From positions 1 to 64,000 of the forward strand of contig JASANH010000695.1 in NCBI GenBank assembly GCA_030248295.1: a stretch of 64,000 bases of DNA, written 5' to 3'. A program made the translations under genes and the position numbers. Of this stretch, positions 10,579 to 25,600 are shown one piece after another. Every line of letters starts with the position of its first letter. Position 1 is the first letter of the stretch. The DNA is from Mesodorylaimus sp. YZB2_4. Taxonomy: Eukaryota; Nematoda; Enoplea; Dorylaimida; Dorylaimidae. Below the pieces are notes generated by a model. The model was not told the origin of the DNA. It ran no database searches and was given only the letters and a program-made list of their open reading frames with translations.

Positions 10579-13500
10579 ATGGCGAGAGTGATTAGTTTGG
10601 GTATTCGGGCGTGGAATCGTGGTTATGGCACGTCCTCGATTTCCATACCGGGCTCGTCGTCATCGAAGGAGCATCTTCGTTTCGAGAGTGGTCGACTGGC
10701 TCGACTGGCCGATGGCAGTGCAGTGTGTGGCCAGGGCGGCACGTCGGTCATGGTGACTGCTGTCAGTCGTACGAGACCATCGACCAGTTACGGCGGCTTC
10801 GTGCCGTTGATGGTGGATTATCGACAAAAGGCGGCAGCAGCTGGTCGAATACCATCGAATTTCCTTCGACGAGAATTAGGGGCATCGGATGTTGAAATAT
10901 TGACTTCGAGAATGATTGATCGATCAGTCAGAGTCCTCTTTCCGAAGGGTTATTCCTTCGAGACGCAGTTGATGTGCAATGTGCTGGCTGTGGACGGTGC
11001 CCACGACCCCGACGTGCTGGCCATCAACGCGGCTTCGATGGCACTGACTGTGTCCGATATTCCCTGGAACGGGCCAGTCGGGGCTGTGCGGCTGGGATTC
11101 GTCGATGGACAGTGCCTGGTCAATCCAAGTCGACGACAGCTGCAAAATAGTAGTTTGAATATGATTCTCACAGGTAGGACCTGCAGGTGAGAAAGGATCT
11201 GATCGGTGCCATTATTGATTCAGAACCGATCGATAAAAGAGTTATCGAGTGTAATGCTAAACTGATCGATAATGGAATTATCGATCAGTTTACAATCGAT
11301 GTACATAAGCTGATATTATACATTGTAAACTGATCGATAATGGCATTATCGATTTAAATTCAATCGATAAATCACGAGAGAAGATACAGGGTTCCCACCA
11401 CTCCCCAAACTCCCTAAACTCCCCGAAAACTCCCCAATTTCACGACCCCTCCCTGAATCTCCCTAAATCTCCCTAAATTTCCGTGAATTGTCAGCATCTC
11501 CCCAATTTTGGTCAGTTTTTTGGTCAGTTCAGTCATTTTTGCTGTCACTTTGTCATTTTGCTGTGTTTAAAATGCCGCGCTTTTTGTTATACGTAGTTTG
11601 TGACTTGATCAGCAGGTGGTGTGAGCGTGTACAGTAGGCATTCACTGTTTACGGTTGGTCTTGCTTGTTTCTTTGGCGCCCGTTTCTTTCTTTTCTCTTT
11701 TCTTTGCAACATTGTTCTGTCGTTTCGTTCCTTGTATTCTTTTCTTAAGTCGATGCTATCGATTTCTGTCTGGAAATTATGGCCAAGAAATATTCTACAT
11801 CATTTCAAGAAAAGTGGCTCGATCCTGGAAAATTTCCTGATTACGCTTGTTGGTTACGTCGTGATTCATCGTCAAAATATCTTGCCCAATGCATTTTATG
11901 CAAAACTTCATTTTCGGTCGCTACCGGCGGGAGAACGGCAGTCGACAGTCACGCCAAAGGAGCCAATCATAAGCGGGCAGTTCAGAGCTTGTCGGGTCAG
12001 CTGCAAGTATCCGAGTTGTTCCAGCAACGTGATACCTCGTCTGTTCTGACCAGTGGCTCATCAGCGACAGTCGACGCCACGTCTGCCTCAATTCCAGTCG
12101 ATCAGCCGCTGTTGGTTGAAGTGGATAGTACGGAAGTTTCTGTATGCTCGGCGCCTTCAACGTCGTCTGTTCAATCGGTACGCTTGCTTACGTCGAATCC
12201 TTTTGTTATCCGTGAGCAGACGGTTCGGGCCGAAATCATCGCGACAATGAACTGTTTGGAGAAACGATACTCGTACAACAGCTTTCGAGATTTTGGTGAC
12301 GTCATGACTGCAATGTTCCCGGACAGCGAAGTTGCTAAATCGATGCAGCTTGGTCCAACGAAAGTGGCTTATACCATAGTCTACGGTTTGGCTCCCTATT
12401 TCAAAGAGATGATGATGATTGCGTCAACATGTGGAAATGCATTCAGGTATGGATTCATGAAATTTTGGGTGTAGGACTGGAGGGAAGATGCTGGTTGGCA
12501 GGCCTGCTGGTTGGGCAAAGTGTATGTGCTATGGAAGTGGTCTGACTTGAGTTTTTGTAAAAGAGGGTTGTTGTTATAGATGCTTCTTGTGTTATCACAT
12601 GGTAATGCGATTGTTGAAAGTGGATTTTCTGTCAACGAATCGCTATTGGTCGAAAATCTCCATGATCAGTCCCTGGTGGCTCAACGACTTGTTTTGGATT
12701 CGGTTAAATCGGCTGGTGGCAACCTCAAAGTGGCAATCGACAAGGATATGTTTCGCCATGTGAAATTGGCCAGCACTCGGTACAAGCAAGCTTTAGAAGA
12801 TCGGCGTCAAGCACAAGAAACCGAATCAGCGGCGGCTGTGGAGAGAAAGCGGAAAGCACGCGAACTGGAGCTGATTGAACAAGAAAAGGTCGCATTCGAA
12901 CAGGAAACTCAAGCTAAACGTGCGGCTTTTGATGCTCGAATGGAAGCATTGCGTCATAAATAATCTAATAACTTGAAAACCTTGAGAAAAGCTTGGTTTC
13001 CGTTGTTTTTTATTGCTGGATGTTTTCTTTTTTGAAAAGCTTCTGTGGAATCTTATGTGTGGTGGAAACACTTGGGAAGTTATGATGAGTGCACCTTTCA
13101 CCCAACATGTATTTCAGGAAAATTTTGAAAAAATCTCCCCAAATTTCCAAAAAAATTCTCCCCAAACTCCCCAAAACCTCCCCAAATCTGAGCACGGGGA
13201 ACTGGTGGGAACCCTGAGATATCAAATAGTGATGCATTCCCGCATTCACCAAACCTTTTGTAGCCGCCTCAAATCGCCGGATCATCATGTTGGAAATGGC
13301 TGGTCAGCAAATACCAGCCGTTGATCTGATGCAATGCCTAAGTCGTGGTTTGGACGCAACAGAATTGATCGTCGAATCGCTGGGTTCTCTGCAAAACGAT
13401 TCATCGATCGCCAAACCGAAAAGACCATTAAATAATTCGATGAACTTGGCGCTCGATCAATCGATCGCTGATTCGATGCTTTTAATGTCCGATATGCGAA

Positions 13501-15327
13501 TACGATCGATTTTAGAAGATTCGAATCACGATAAGATCAGTCGTGACAAGGCCATCAGCGAAGTGAAACAGACTGTGTTGACCGATCTGAAATCATCGTA
13601 TCCGGATACGGATCAAGGACTTTTAGATGAAGCCTTTTCGAGTATGTATCGACGAATTTTTCGACAATTAATTTTCGATCGGCGAAAACGATGCGATGGT
13701 CGAGAATTGATGGATTTAAGGAAGATCGAGTGTCAAACCGATTTGTACAGCCCGCTGCATGGATCGGCCTTATTTCAACGAGGTCAGACGCAAGTTTTGT
13801 GCACAGTTTCGTTCGATTCGTTGGAATCGGCGTTTCGAACCGATGCGATCAGCGTGCTGATGGGGGCGGCCAAGGAGAAACAGTTCATGCTGCACTACGA
13901 ATTCCCACCCTACGCAACCAATGAGATCGGCACGCCAGGGGCGAGGGTGGCTGGCAGGCGGGAGTTGGGACACGGTGCGTTGGCCGAGAAGGCGTTGAGG
14001 CCGGTGGTGCCCAATAAATTCCCATTCACCGTACGCCTCACGTCCGAAGTGTTGGAGAGCAATGGCAGCTCGTCCATGGCCTCCGTGTGCGCGGGTAGTC
14101 TGGCACTGATGGATGCTGGAGTGCACATTTCCACGCCCGTTTCTGGGGTGGCCATCGGACTGGTGACCAAGGAGACGGGCGAGCAGAAGAGCCCGCCCGA
14201 CGAGTACTTACTCTTGACTGATATCTTGGGTGAGTGGGCGAGGGCCATTTTGGTCGACCGAATATCACATAGACAGAGAATCCCAGGGTCAGGCACAGCG
14301 ATGCATAAAACCAAAATTAAACTCGCGCGTTTTGTTATAAGAATTACAGGAAAGTCGTAGTACCTAATCAGTTACAATTTAGCGTCTGTAGGAGTCATTT
14401 ACTGATCACTGCGCGCATAAAATTTTGAACTTGCTTATTTCACGCTCAAAGAGTTAACGGCCAGAAAACTTTTTTGGGTTCAGTGAATCCCATGAAATAC
14501 ATTTTCCTGAGGATTTCTAGTCTTAGCTTCGAAGCCGAACATAATGGCTCGATCGACCAAGCCAATGTAACCGCTCTGCTTCCATTTCAGGCATAGAAGA
14601 TTACATGGGCGATATGGATTTCAAAATCGCAGGCACCCGCACTGGCTTGACGGCCATGCAACTCGATCTGAAGATACCCGGCGTCTCGGAAACTCTGATC
14701 GCGGAGGCTATCGATCGTGCGACGCGAGCCAACGGGCAAATATTGGATATCATGAAGAGAACAATCGACGGTCCGAGATCGTCAATGAAATCAAATCGGC
14801 CAGTGGTCGAAACGTTGACTATACCGCCCAATAAACGAAATCGATTGGTGGGGATTGGGGGATTGAATTTGAAAAGATTAGAGTCAGAGATCGGCGTTCG
14901 GATTACGCAATTGGACGACACTACTTATTCAGTGTTCGCACCGAATTCGGAGGCGTGGAATGAAGCCAATGAGAAGATCGAAGAATTGTTGAAAGCCGAA
15001 GAAGACTTAAAAGAATCGAAATTGGAATTCGGGGGAGTTTATGAAGCTAAGATTGTGGAGGTGAAGGACGCGGGGGTCATGGTACAGTTGTATCCCGAAA
15101 TGACGCCCGTCATGATCCCCAATTCGCAATTGGACATGAAAAAAGTGAAACATTCGTCGGCCTTGGGTCTATCGGCTGGCCAGCAAATAATGGTCAAATA
15201 TTTTGGACGAGATGCGGCCACGGGTCAAATGAGGCTATCGAGAAAAGTTTTACAACAAGTTGGAGAACCGGCGGGTGCTAAAGATTTTTTTGATAAGAAT
15301 CCTTGGTCAAAATCGTCGAAAGTTTGA
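10579..15327 (+). CDS. PNPT1: Mitochondrial polyribonucleotide nucleotidyltransferase (PNPase)
   Basis: Exons 10579-11173, 13264-14229 and 14591-15327 give 765 residues (human 783). PNPase degrades RNA 3' to 5' using phosphate and handles RNA in mitochondria. The N-terminus ([17 protein letters not shown]) is Arg-rich and fits a mitochondrial presequence. The first RNase PH core holds [15 protein letters not shown] and [16 protein letters not shown]. The second, after a helical linker, holds [55 protein letters not shown] and [22 protein letters not shown] domain (GxxG as GIGG, about residues 590-650) and an S1 domain (about 665-735, ending [18 protein letters not shown]) follow. Intron 1 is 2.1 kb because it contains a hAT-like element. 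Two acceptor-like AGs (10551 and 10572) lie just before the ATG, so a 5' UTR intron or trans-splicing is possible. Confidence 0.95.
11258..11292. repeat. Perfect 16-bp-arm palindrome built on ATCGATAA
   Basis: The arms TAAACTGATCGATAAT and ATTATCGATCAGTTTA are separated by three bases. The surrounding 11215-11375 repeats ATCGATAA or its complement about seven times, including a second near-copy at 11327-11355. The cluster ends next to the hAT-like element and lies within PNPT1 intron 1. It may be a small separate element; no ends are defined. Confidence 0.7.
11387..13216 (+). mobile_element. hAT-like DNA transposon, internally deleted, in PNPT1 intron 1
   Basis: The ends are a perfect 14-bp inverted repeat CAGGGTTCCCACCA (11387-11400 and 13203-13216). 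CAGGG-type ends are typical of hAT elements. Sub-terminal regions on both sides are tandem CTCCCCAAA-type runs. The interior encodes two frames with hAT-type features (see the next entry). The flanks (AGAAGATA and AGATATCA) are not a clean 8-bp duplication, so either the insertion is old or the ends are slightly off. It lies in the same orientation as PNPT1. Confidence 0.75.
11779..12963 (+). pseudogene. hAT-family transposase remnant (N- and C-terminal parts, core missing)
   Basis: The first frame (11779-12474, 231 residues) starts [15 protein letters not shown] and has a zinc-finger-like block with C-x2-C in CILCKTSF and H-x4-H in HAKGANHK, like the DNA-binding N-terminus of hAT-type proteins. 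The second frame (12580-12963) begins [17 protein letters not shown], resembling the C-terminal dimerisation region where SHGNA and GFS blocks are usual. It ends in a Glu/Lys-rich coiled coil rich in RKRKAREL and EQEK. The catalytic core expected between them is absent. A donor GTATGG at 12447 and an acceptor TTATAG near 12579 could join the parts but do not keep the frame. I take it as a deleted, non-autonomous copy; a domesticated two-part gene is the alternative. Confidence 0.6.
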
Positions 15328-15470
15328 TTATAGTTGTGTTTAGAAGGAAGATGAAAAAGCATGGTGTATTAGATGATCGGGTAACTACAGCACAACATAG
15401 GCAGACGCACACGGGAATCACGAACCTCGCTAAGCACAGTAGAACGAGTTGGAAGATGACGCATGATCGC

Positions 15471-16102
15471 CTAAGCTTTCTTTGCTATTTTCGCTGCGAT
15501 GGGCGCTTTTCCTTTCGGGGCGGCTTTTCCTGACTTGGAGACATTCGCATTGACGGCCGATGTGGTTTTGGGAGAAGGAGCCACTTTTGACGATCCAGCG
15601 GCGTCCCGTTTGCTCGCTTCTTTCGGCGTCGCGTGATCACGAAGAGACGCTTTGGCCGCTTTCCCAGCGCGGGTGCTCTTGCGTTTCGTCATATCTGCTA
15701 GACCAATTATTTCGCTCTGTCGAATCGACATGGAATCTTCATCTTCGCCGCCACGCGCCGATGTTCGAGGTATGGGCGGGCAATTGTTGCCCCAGGTCGG
15801 GCCGCGTCGTCGACGAATTTGGAAAGTCAAAAATGCGCATACGATCAGTACGATTACTGTCAATGCCATGACTACGATGGCGGGCGTGTTGTCCGATCCT
15901 TCGCTATCCGTCTCCGACGTCGCAGTAATTTGTGGCTCAGTTGGAGGCATCGTATCGTCCCCTCGATAGCAAGCACAGCAAGTACCTGGCAGCGACGAGC
16001 CAGCCGCACGCCCAGACGACACCAGACAGAGTGACGCCCAAGGTCCAAGTGCGCAGGCTACAGTGTTGTAGATGGCAGTGTAAAGTGGAGTTTTAGGAAA
16101 GG
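15471..16102 (-). CDS. Single-pass membrane protein with Lys/Ala-rich tail, 3' exon only
   Basis: I do not recognise this protein. An acceptor-like TTTTTCAG opens the exon at 16102; upstream exons with a start and signal peptide were not found, so the 5' end is uncertain. The 209 codons encode a short Cys-containing region, a Ser/Thr/Glu-rich stretch, a membrane span (AIVVMALTVIVLIVCAFLTF) with a following IRRRR stop-transfer cluster, and a tail of about 110 residues. The tail becomes strongly rich in Lys, Ala, Ser and Pro (for example KRKSTRAGKAAKASL and KAAPKGKAPIAAKIAKKA), like a histone H1 tail. Topology with a cytoplasmic C-terminus is inferred from the basic residues after the span. It is convergent with PNPT1, 143 bases from its stop codon. 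Confidence 0.5.
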
Positions 16103-17629
16103 CTGAAAAACGATGGGCGTTGGGATTGAGGGTACCATTTAAAATTGCATTATTTGAATTCCCGCGCAACCTGATTGTCAAGTATCGCTTTTGTGCGGAT
16201 TCGAACTGTGGTTGTGTTTTGGGTTCGCTTGTTCACTTTCACTTTTTACGAAGTTTGAATCATGACTCTTAGTCACTGTACTCAAAGCAACACGAATGCT
16301 CAGTATTGGATGCAGGTGTTTCGTTTTGTAAGTGGTTTGGACTAAGTTAAAAGTCGGAACTTCTTCTAAAAATCAAAATCAACTGGTTCTGGTCAAAAAT
16401 GGACATTCATGACGAAATTTCATTAGCTTTGTAATGGGATCCCGTGAGGCCCCGCTCAAACCATTTACGTCACCAATGAGCTGCTCGTGTGGTCGCGCTT
16501 TATTGAAACAGCGTCATAGTGGCAAGTGGCAAGTTGGAGCACAGAGATACTTACTTATCTAGGAAGTCCAACCATAAGCGAAAATTCCAAGTTCGATGAG
16601 ATCCGTTCAAATCCATGGTCTTTCCGACTTATCTCCGCTTTGATCCAGCTCATATGTCAATGTTGCTGTGACCCAGGGCAGTATGGTTGCGAGAGGTTGT
16701 GTCCTCACATGCAGGACACTGCTTAGTTAGCATCCGTGCAGTGTCCGCTGTTTGATCTTGGAAAAATTTTAAGAAATGTTTGACTTCCGTTTTTGATTGT
16801 TACCAAATTTTGCGTAAAACCGTCCAGCGGTCAAGCCTTGTAAGCGAGAGAGATAGGGGCAGACCACACCATGATCACCTCCTGGACACAGGCTTCGTAT
16901 CAGTGCTGGACTGACGTGAGTGTTTACTGGGTGAAAGGAAGCTGCAGGTTTGTCACAGAAGGGTTTCCTATTACTATACTGTACAGCGCTTCAAAAATCG
17001 CTGGCTGTACAGTAAAAGGCAGAGTAGAGTACATTTGCACTGTGCAGTCCATCTTTATTTGAGTGCAGTCCTGGCACCCTGCGAGGACATGTGGACATAA
17101 GACTCATAGCAGACCCAATCTTGCCAGCTTCTACGTGTAAATAACGCAACTGCCCCCTTGGTCAAAGACACTACTGTAGGACTGGCGCCTCTGAGCAAAA
17201 TGAAGTAGAAATCTTCCTTAGGCATGGTGTACAGCACATGTAGTGCCAGTCAAGTCACTCCTATCCAGAAGGCTCTGTAACCTGTTGCGAGGGCTTACTG
17301 CTAAAAATAAGACTAGCAAACAAAATATATGCTGCAGGCTCAAAACAAAAGATTGAACACAACTATATTTGGTATAAACAGATAACAGATTTTAATTACG
17401 CGCGCAAAATGTGAGTTTCAGGTACGGCTGGCTGCCTATGACATAGCGGGCGCTAAATGAAGAGCGTGGATGTGCGCAGGCGTCATTGCTTGTTTCATGC
17501 ATGCTTTCTGTTCCTTTTCCTTCGTCCTACCAAACTGAGTCACTGCCGAGTATCTAGAAGGAATCGATTTGATTTTGAGGAAATTTTGAGGTGGCATTTT
17601 TTGCGGAATTGAAGGAATAAAATCCTAAA
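16103..17629. other. Region upstream of MCM7 and of the membrane-protein exon
   Basis: About 1.5 kb with no supported coding sequence. It lies between divergently oriented genes, so it may hold the MCM7 promoter and missing 5' exons of the minus-strand gene. The short frames here (16526-16726, 16871-17062) have no family character. Confidence 0.4.
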
Positions 17630-22480
<4,851 letters not shown>

Positions 22481-22487
22481 CTTTTCA

Positions 22488-22493
22488 TTTATT
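22488..22493 (-). promoter_or_regulatory. Candidate polyadenylation signal for the PARP gene
   Basis: AATAAA on the minus strand, 153 bases past the PARP stop codon and only 8 bases beyond the MCM7 stop codon on the other strand. If used, the PARP transcript would run into the MCM7 3' end. Confidence 0.4.
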
Positions 22494-22645
22494 GTAATAT
22501 GCATTTACTGTATTCTGACCATCGCAAGACGAGGCACTTTCATACACTACTCTAATAGTGACGTGCGTTCACTCAGGAAATTTAAACACGGAAAAGCTCA
22601 AGAAAAACGAATAGAATTCAAATTTAAATCTTACATTTCCCGCTT

Positions 22646-25600
22646 TTAATACTTGTAATTGAATTTCACCTTCAACAGGTACTTCATTTTGATTTGATTC
22701 GTATCGTAGACGATATACTCGTTGTATTGAAGATGACAGGCGTTTGTGGCCTTATTCTCTGGTTTTCCGCATGGAACCACGCAGCCGTTGTCCCTAAAAC
22801 AAACCATACTTGTTTTACTTCCTAGAGAACACAGGTGATATCCAACACTTATCGATTTTACATTATTGGTTATCAGCCGATATCGAACATTTTTTATAGA
22901 TAATGATTAAATTGTAATCTAGATCTCCCAGTCAGTAAGGGGTGTTGACCACTTGGTGCTCGACTGGGGCCCCTCCCCGCGGGGATGGCCAGCCCCGCCC
23001 CCGCCTCCGAAAAACATGCGTCGGGGATTCACCCCTGAAAACTTTCTCACCTTCGACAATCGAAAAGACCCAGTAAACGCACCGTCAGCATTTTGCGCGA
23101 TGTTGTGAGATTTATAAAAAATACACCACAGTCTGCGTGGTGTGACGACTTGTGCAATGCGCATGTACGTATTGGCCAGTGGGAATCAGGTCAGTACTAG
23201 TAATATCTTTTTTCTTTGGGAATGTACACGCGGCACACGGAGAGCGTTTATATTCCTTAAGACATTTTATAGCTGGGGCTAGCTAGCTAGCCGTCTGTCG
23301 ATGCTGTACTTTTCTCTGAATAGGAAAATTTCCGAAGTTGACAAGAAATTTTCAGGGTGCAGAATTCATGATGCTTGACGCCATTGATGCATCCAAGGCG
23401 CAAAAAGAGATCGACATGCAATAGCTTCTCACTGACATTGTCCTAGTCTCCGCTAATCCGCAACAGATTTATGGTATATGTGAAGGCTTCTGGTAAAAAA
23501 ATGCCGGGTGAACTTTAGGAAGTTTTTGGAACATGTCAAGAAATGAACATGTAAGCAGACTTTGAGACTAGGAAAGCTTTTTTCTCATCCCCGATCCCAA
23601 AGCGGGGAAGACTAACCCCGTTCCCGAAAAAGGTCACCCCCGGTCGAACGCTAGGACCACTACCTAAATACAACCGATGGTGATGTGACAAACTTCAATT
23701 CAAATTTCCCGCTCAAAATGGCTAGGTTTTCTCATTCCCTACCCTAGCCATTCAACATACTTACAAAGTAACGTATTCCTTCTCGTTCGGTGCCACACGT
23801 CCAACCCCTTTCGTGCTGCCGCATCCAGCAGGCAACTTATCCGCATTGTAATCAGCTTGAGTTAAATCCCGCGTTTTTCCCAACGCCACCTAGGAAAAAA
23901 GGAAAATCCATTCTGGACCAAAAACCAAAATCAATAGACTTACCTCGCACAAGACCAATAACCCCGTATTATTTTCGCGAGTAGTAAAACAATAATTGGC
24001 CGATTTGCTGGACATATCAGCGAAATAGACTCCTTTTCCGAACATGTAGCCAGTGACAGGCGCTTCGGGCGGGGCAATGCGCAGGCCTTGACTCAAAATA
24101 CCGTACCAATTGGTCAACCGAGATCCGTGCCACAAAAGCATCCTAAACAGTAGAGCAGGTCATTTCAAGTACACTGGAGGAATGGGGACAAAAGCCCCCA
24201 CTGGATATTGATAAACCCGGGTCTGCCATTGCAGAAGGCCTCACCTGTTTCCGACATCTTTATATTTCTGCTCCTCGCCCTCCTTTGCGCATTCGAACGC
24301 GTCCAATAATTCCAGCGCGTACATGCTGTGCGTTTCGCCGTGAGTCGTAGTCAAATACTTGCTCAATAGCTGAAAAATAATTACACCCTGGTGGTCATTC
24401 CAGACTGTTGGCTGAGTCTATTCACACGTATAACCATGAACCCTCTGGAACCAAACCAAAACCATGCGCAGTATGGGCCTGAAAAGGTGTCAAGCCCCCA
24501 TCGCATGCTCCTTGTGAAAAGCAGCAAGATATTTTCTTCGCCCAGTGAAATATAGACAACGGCTGGAAAGTATTGGCACATGAAACTTACCCCACCCCTC
24601 CCACTACATAAGCCCCGCACACTGGACCCACAGGACTGAGTGAGTCGTAAAGAAAGTCATGGATTTTCTCCTGACCTATAGCAAATCAAAGGATCCGCTT
24701 TTTAAAAAATTTTTGGAGGTAGGGCAACATGCCGCGCCAGTTCCCCACGGGACTTTCAATGCGTTTTGCCTATGGCCGGCCAGCAGTCGGCCAGAGTTGA
24801 CCGTGAGGTGACCAGCTCTCACGGCAGCTTCCATCTGTGTGTCTCCACCAGGAGCGCCCACACAGGGCATCCAGCACCAACGTCCCAGGATGATACTGGG
24901 CGAGAAGGGTCCCCGAACAGTAGCGTTCGACCGGGGCCCCGACCCCGACCTCGACCCCGCGGGGTTTTGCCAGCCCCGACCCCGAAAAATTATGGTCGGG
25001 GTTGGGGTTATAAAATTGTATATTAAATTATGAATTGTTTGCTAACAAGAAGTGCAACCAGAGAATCTTCTTGAGCTAGCTATAAAAAGTATACATCTGA
25101 CAAGCACGTCGAAAATGTGCAGGAGGTTGTAATATTTTGTCGTTCCATCAATAAAGCTTGAGTTATCTTAGTAAGCGTTGCTCATTCAGGGCCAGAAACT
25201 GCGCTGTTCACTTGCTGGCAACTAACGCTTCCTGTGTAACTATTGCGCAACTCACTCGCCAGGCGGGGGACATAATCGCGCAATCTGCTAGTGAACCAAG
25301 CAGCCAGAATTCGCCGTTTAGTCGCTCTGTGAGTTGATTGTTTCGCCAGTTTTCGAACATATCTGAAGCATGGGCATATTTCGACAAGCTTCCTACTAAG
25401 CCATCGAATGCGCGATGCAAATTGTGCCAAAAAGTCTACAGTCTTGGAAAACGGGGATCTACGAAAGGGCTGTGGGATCATTTACAATCATGCCATAAAA
25501 AGGAATATAATTTGGCCAAGGCGTCGATGAAGCAGGCGTCTGAGGTGCGGGCTTCTTCTTAAGCTTCCGCATCCGACATTTATTTACTAATAAGAAATGC

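Noticed and set aside
13770-14314. Several antisense frames across PNPT1 exon 2
   Set aside because: Shadows of a strongly conserved + strand exon.
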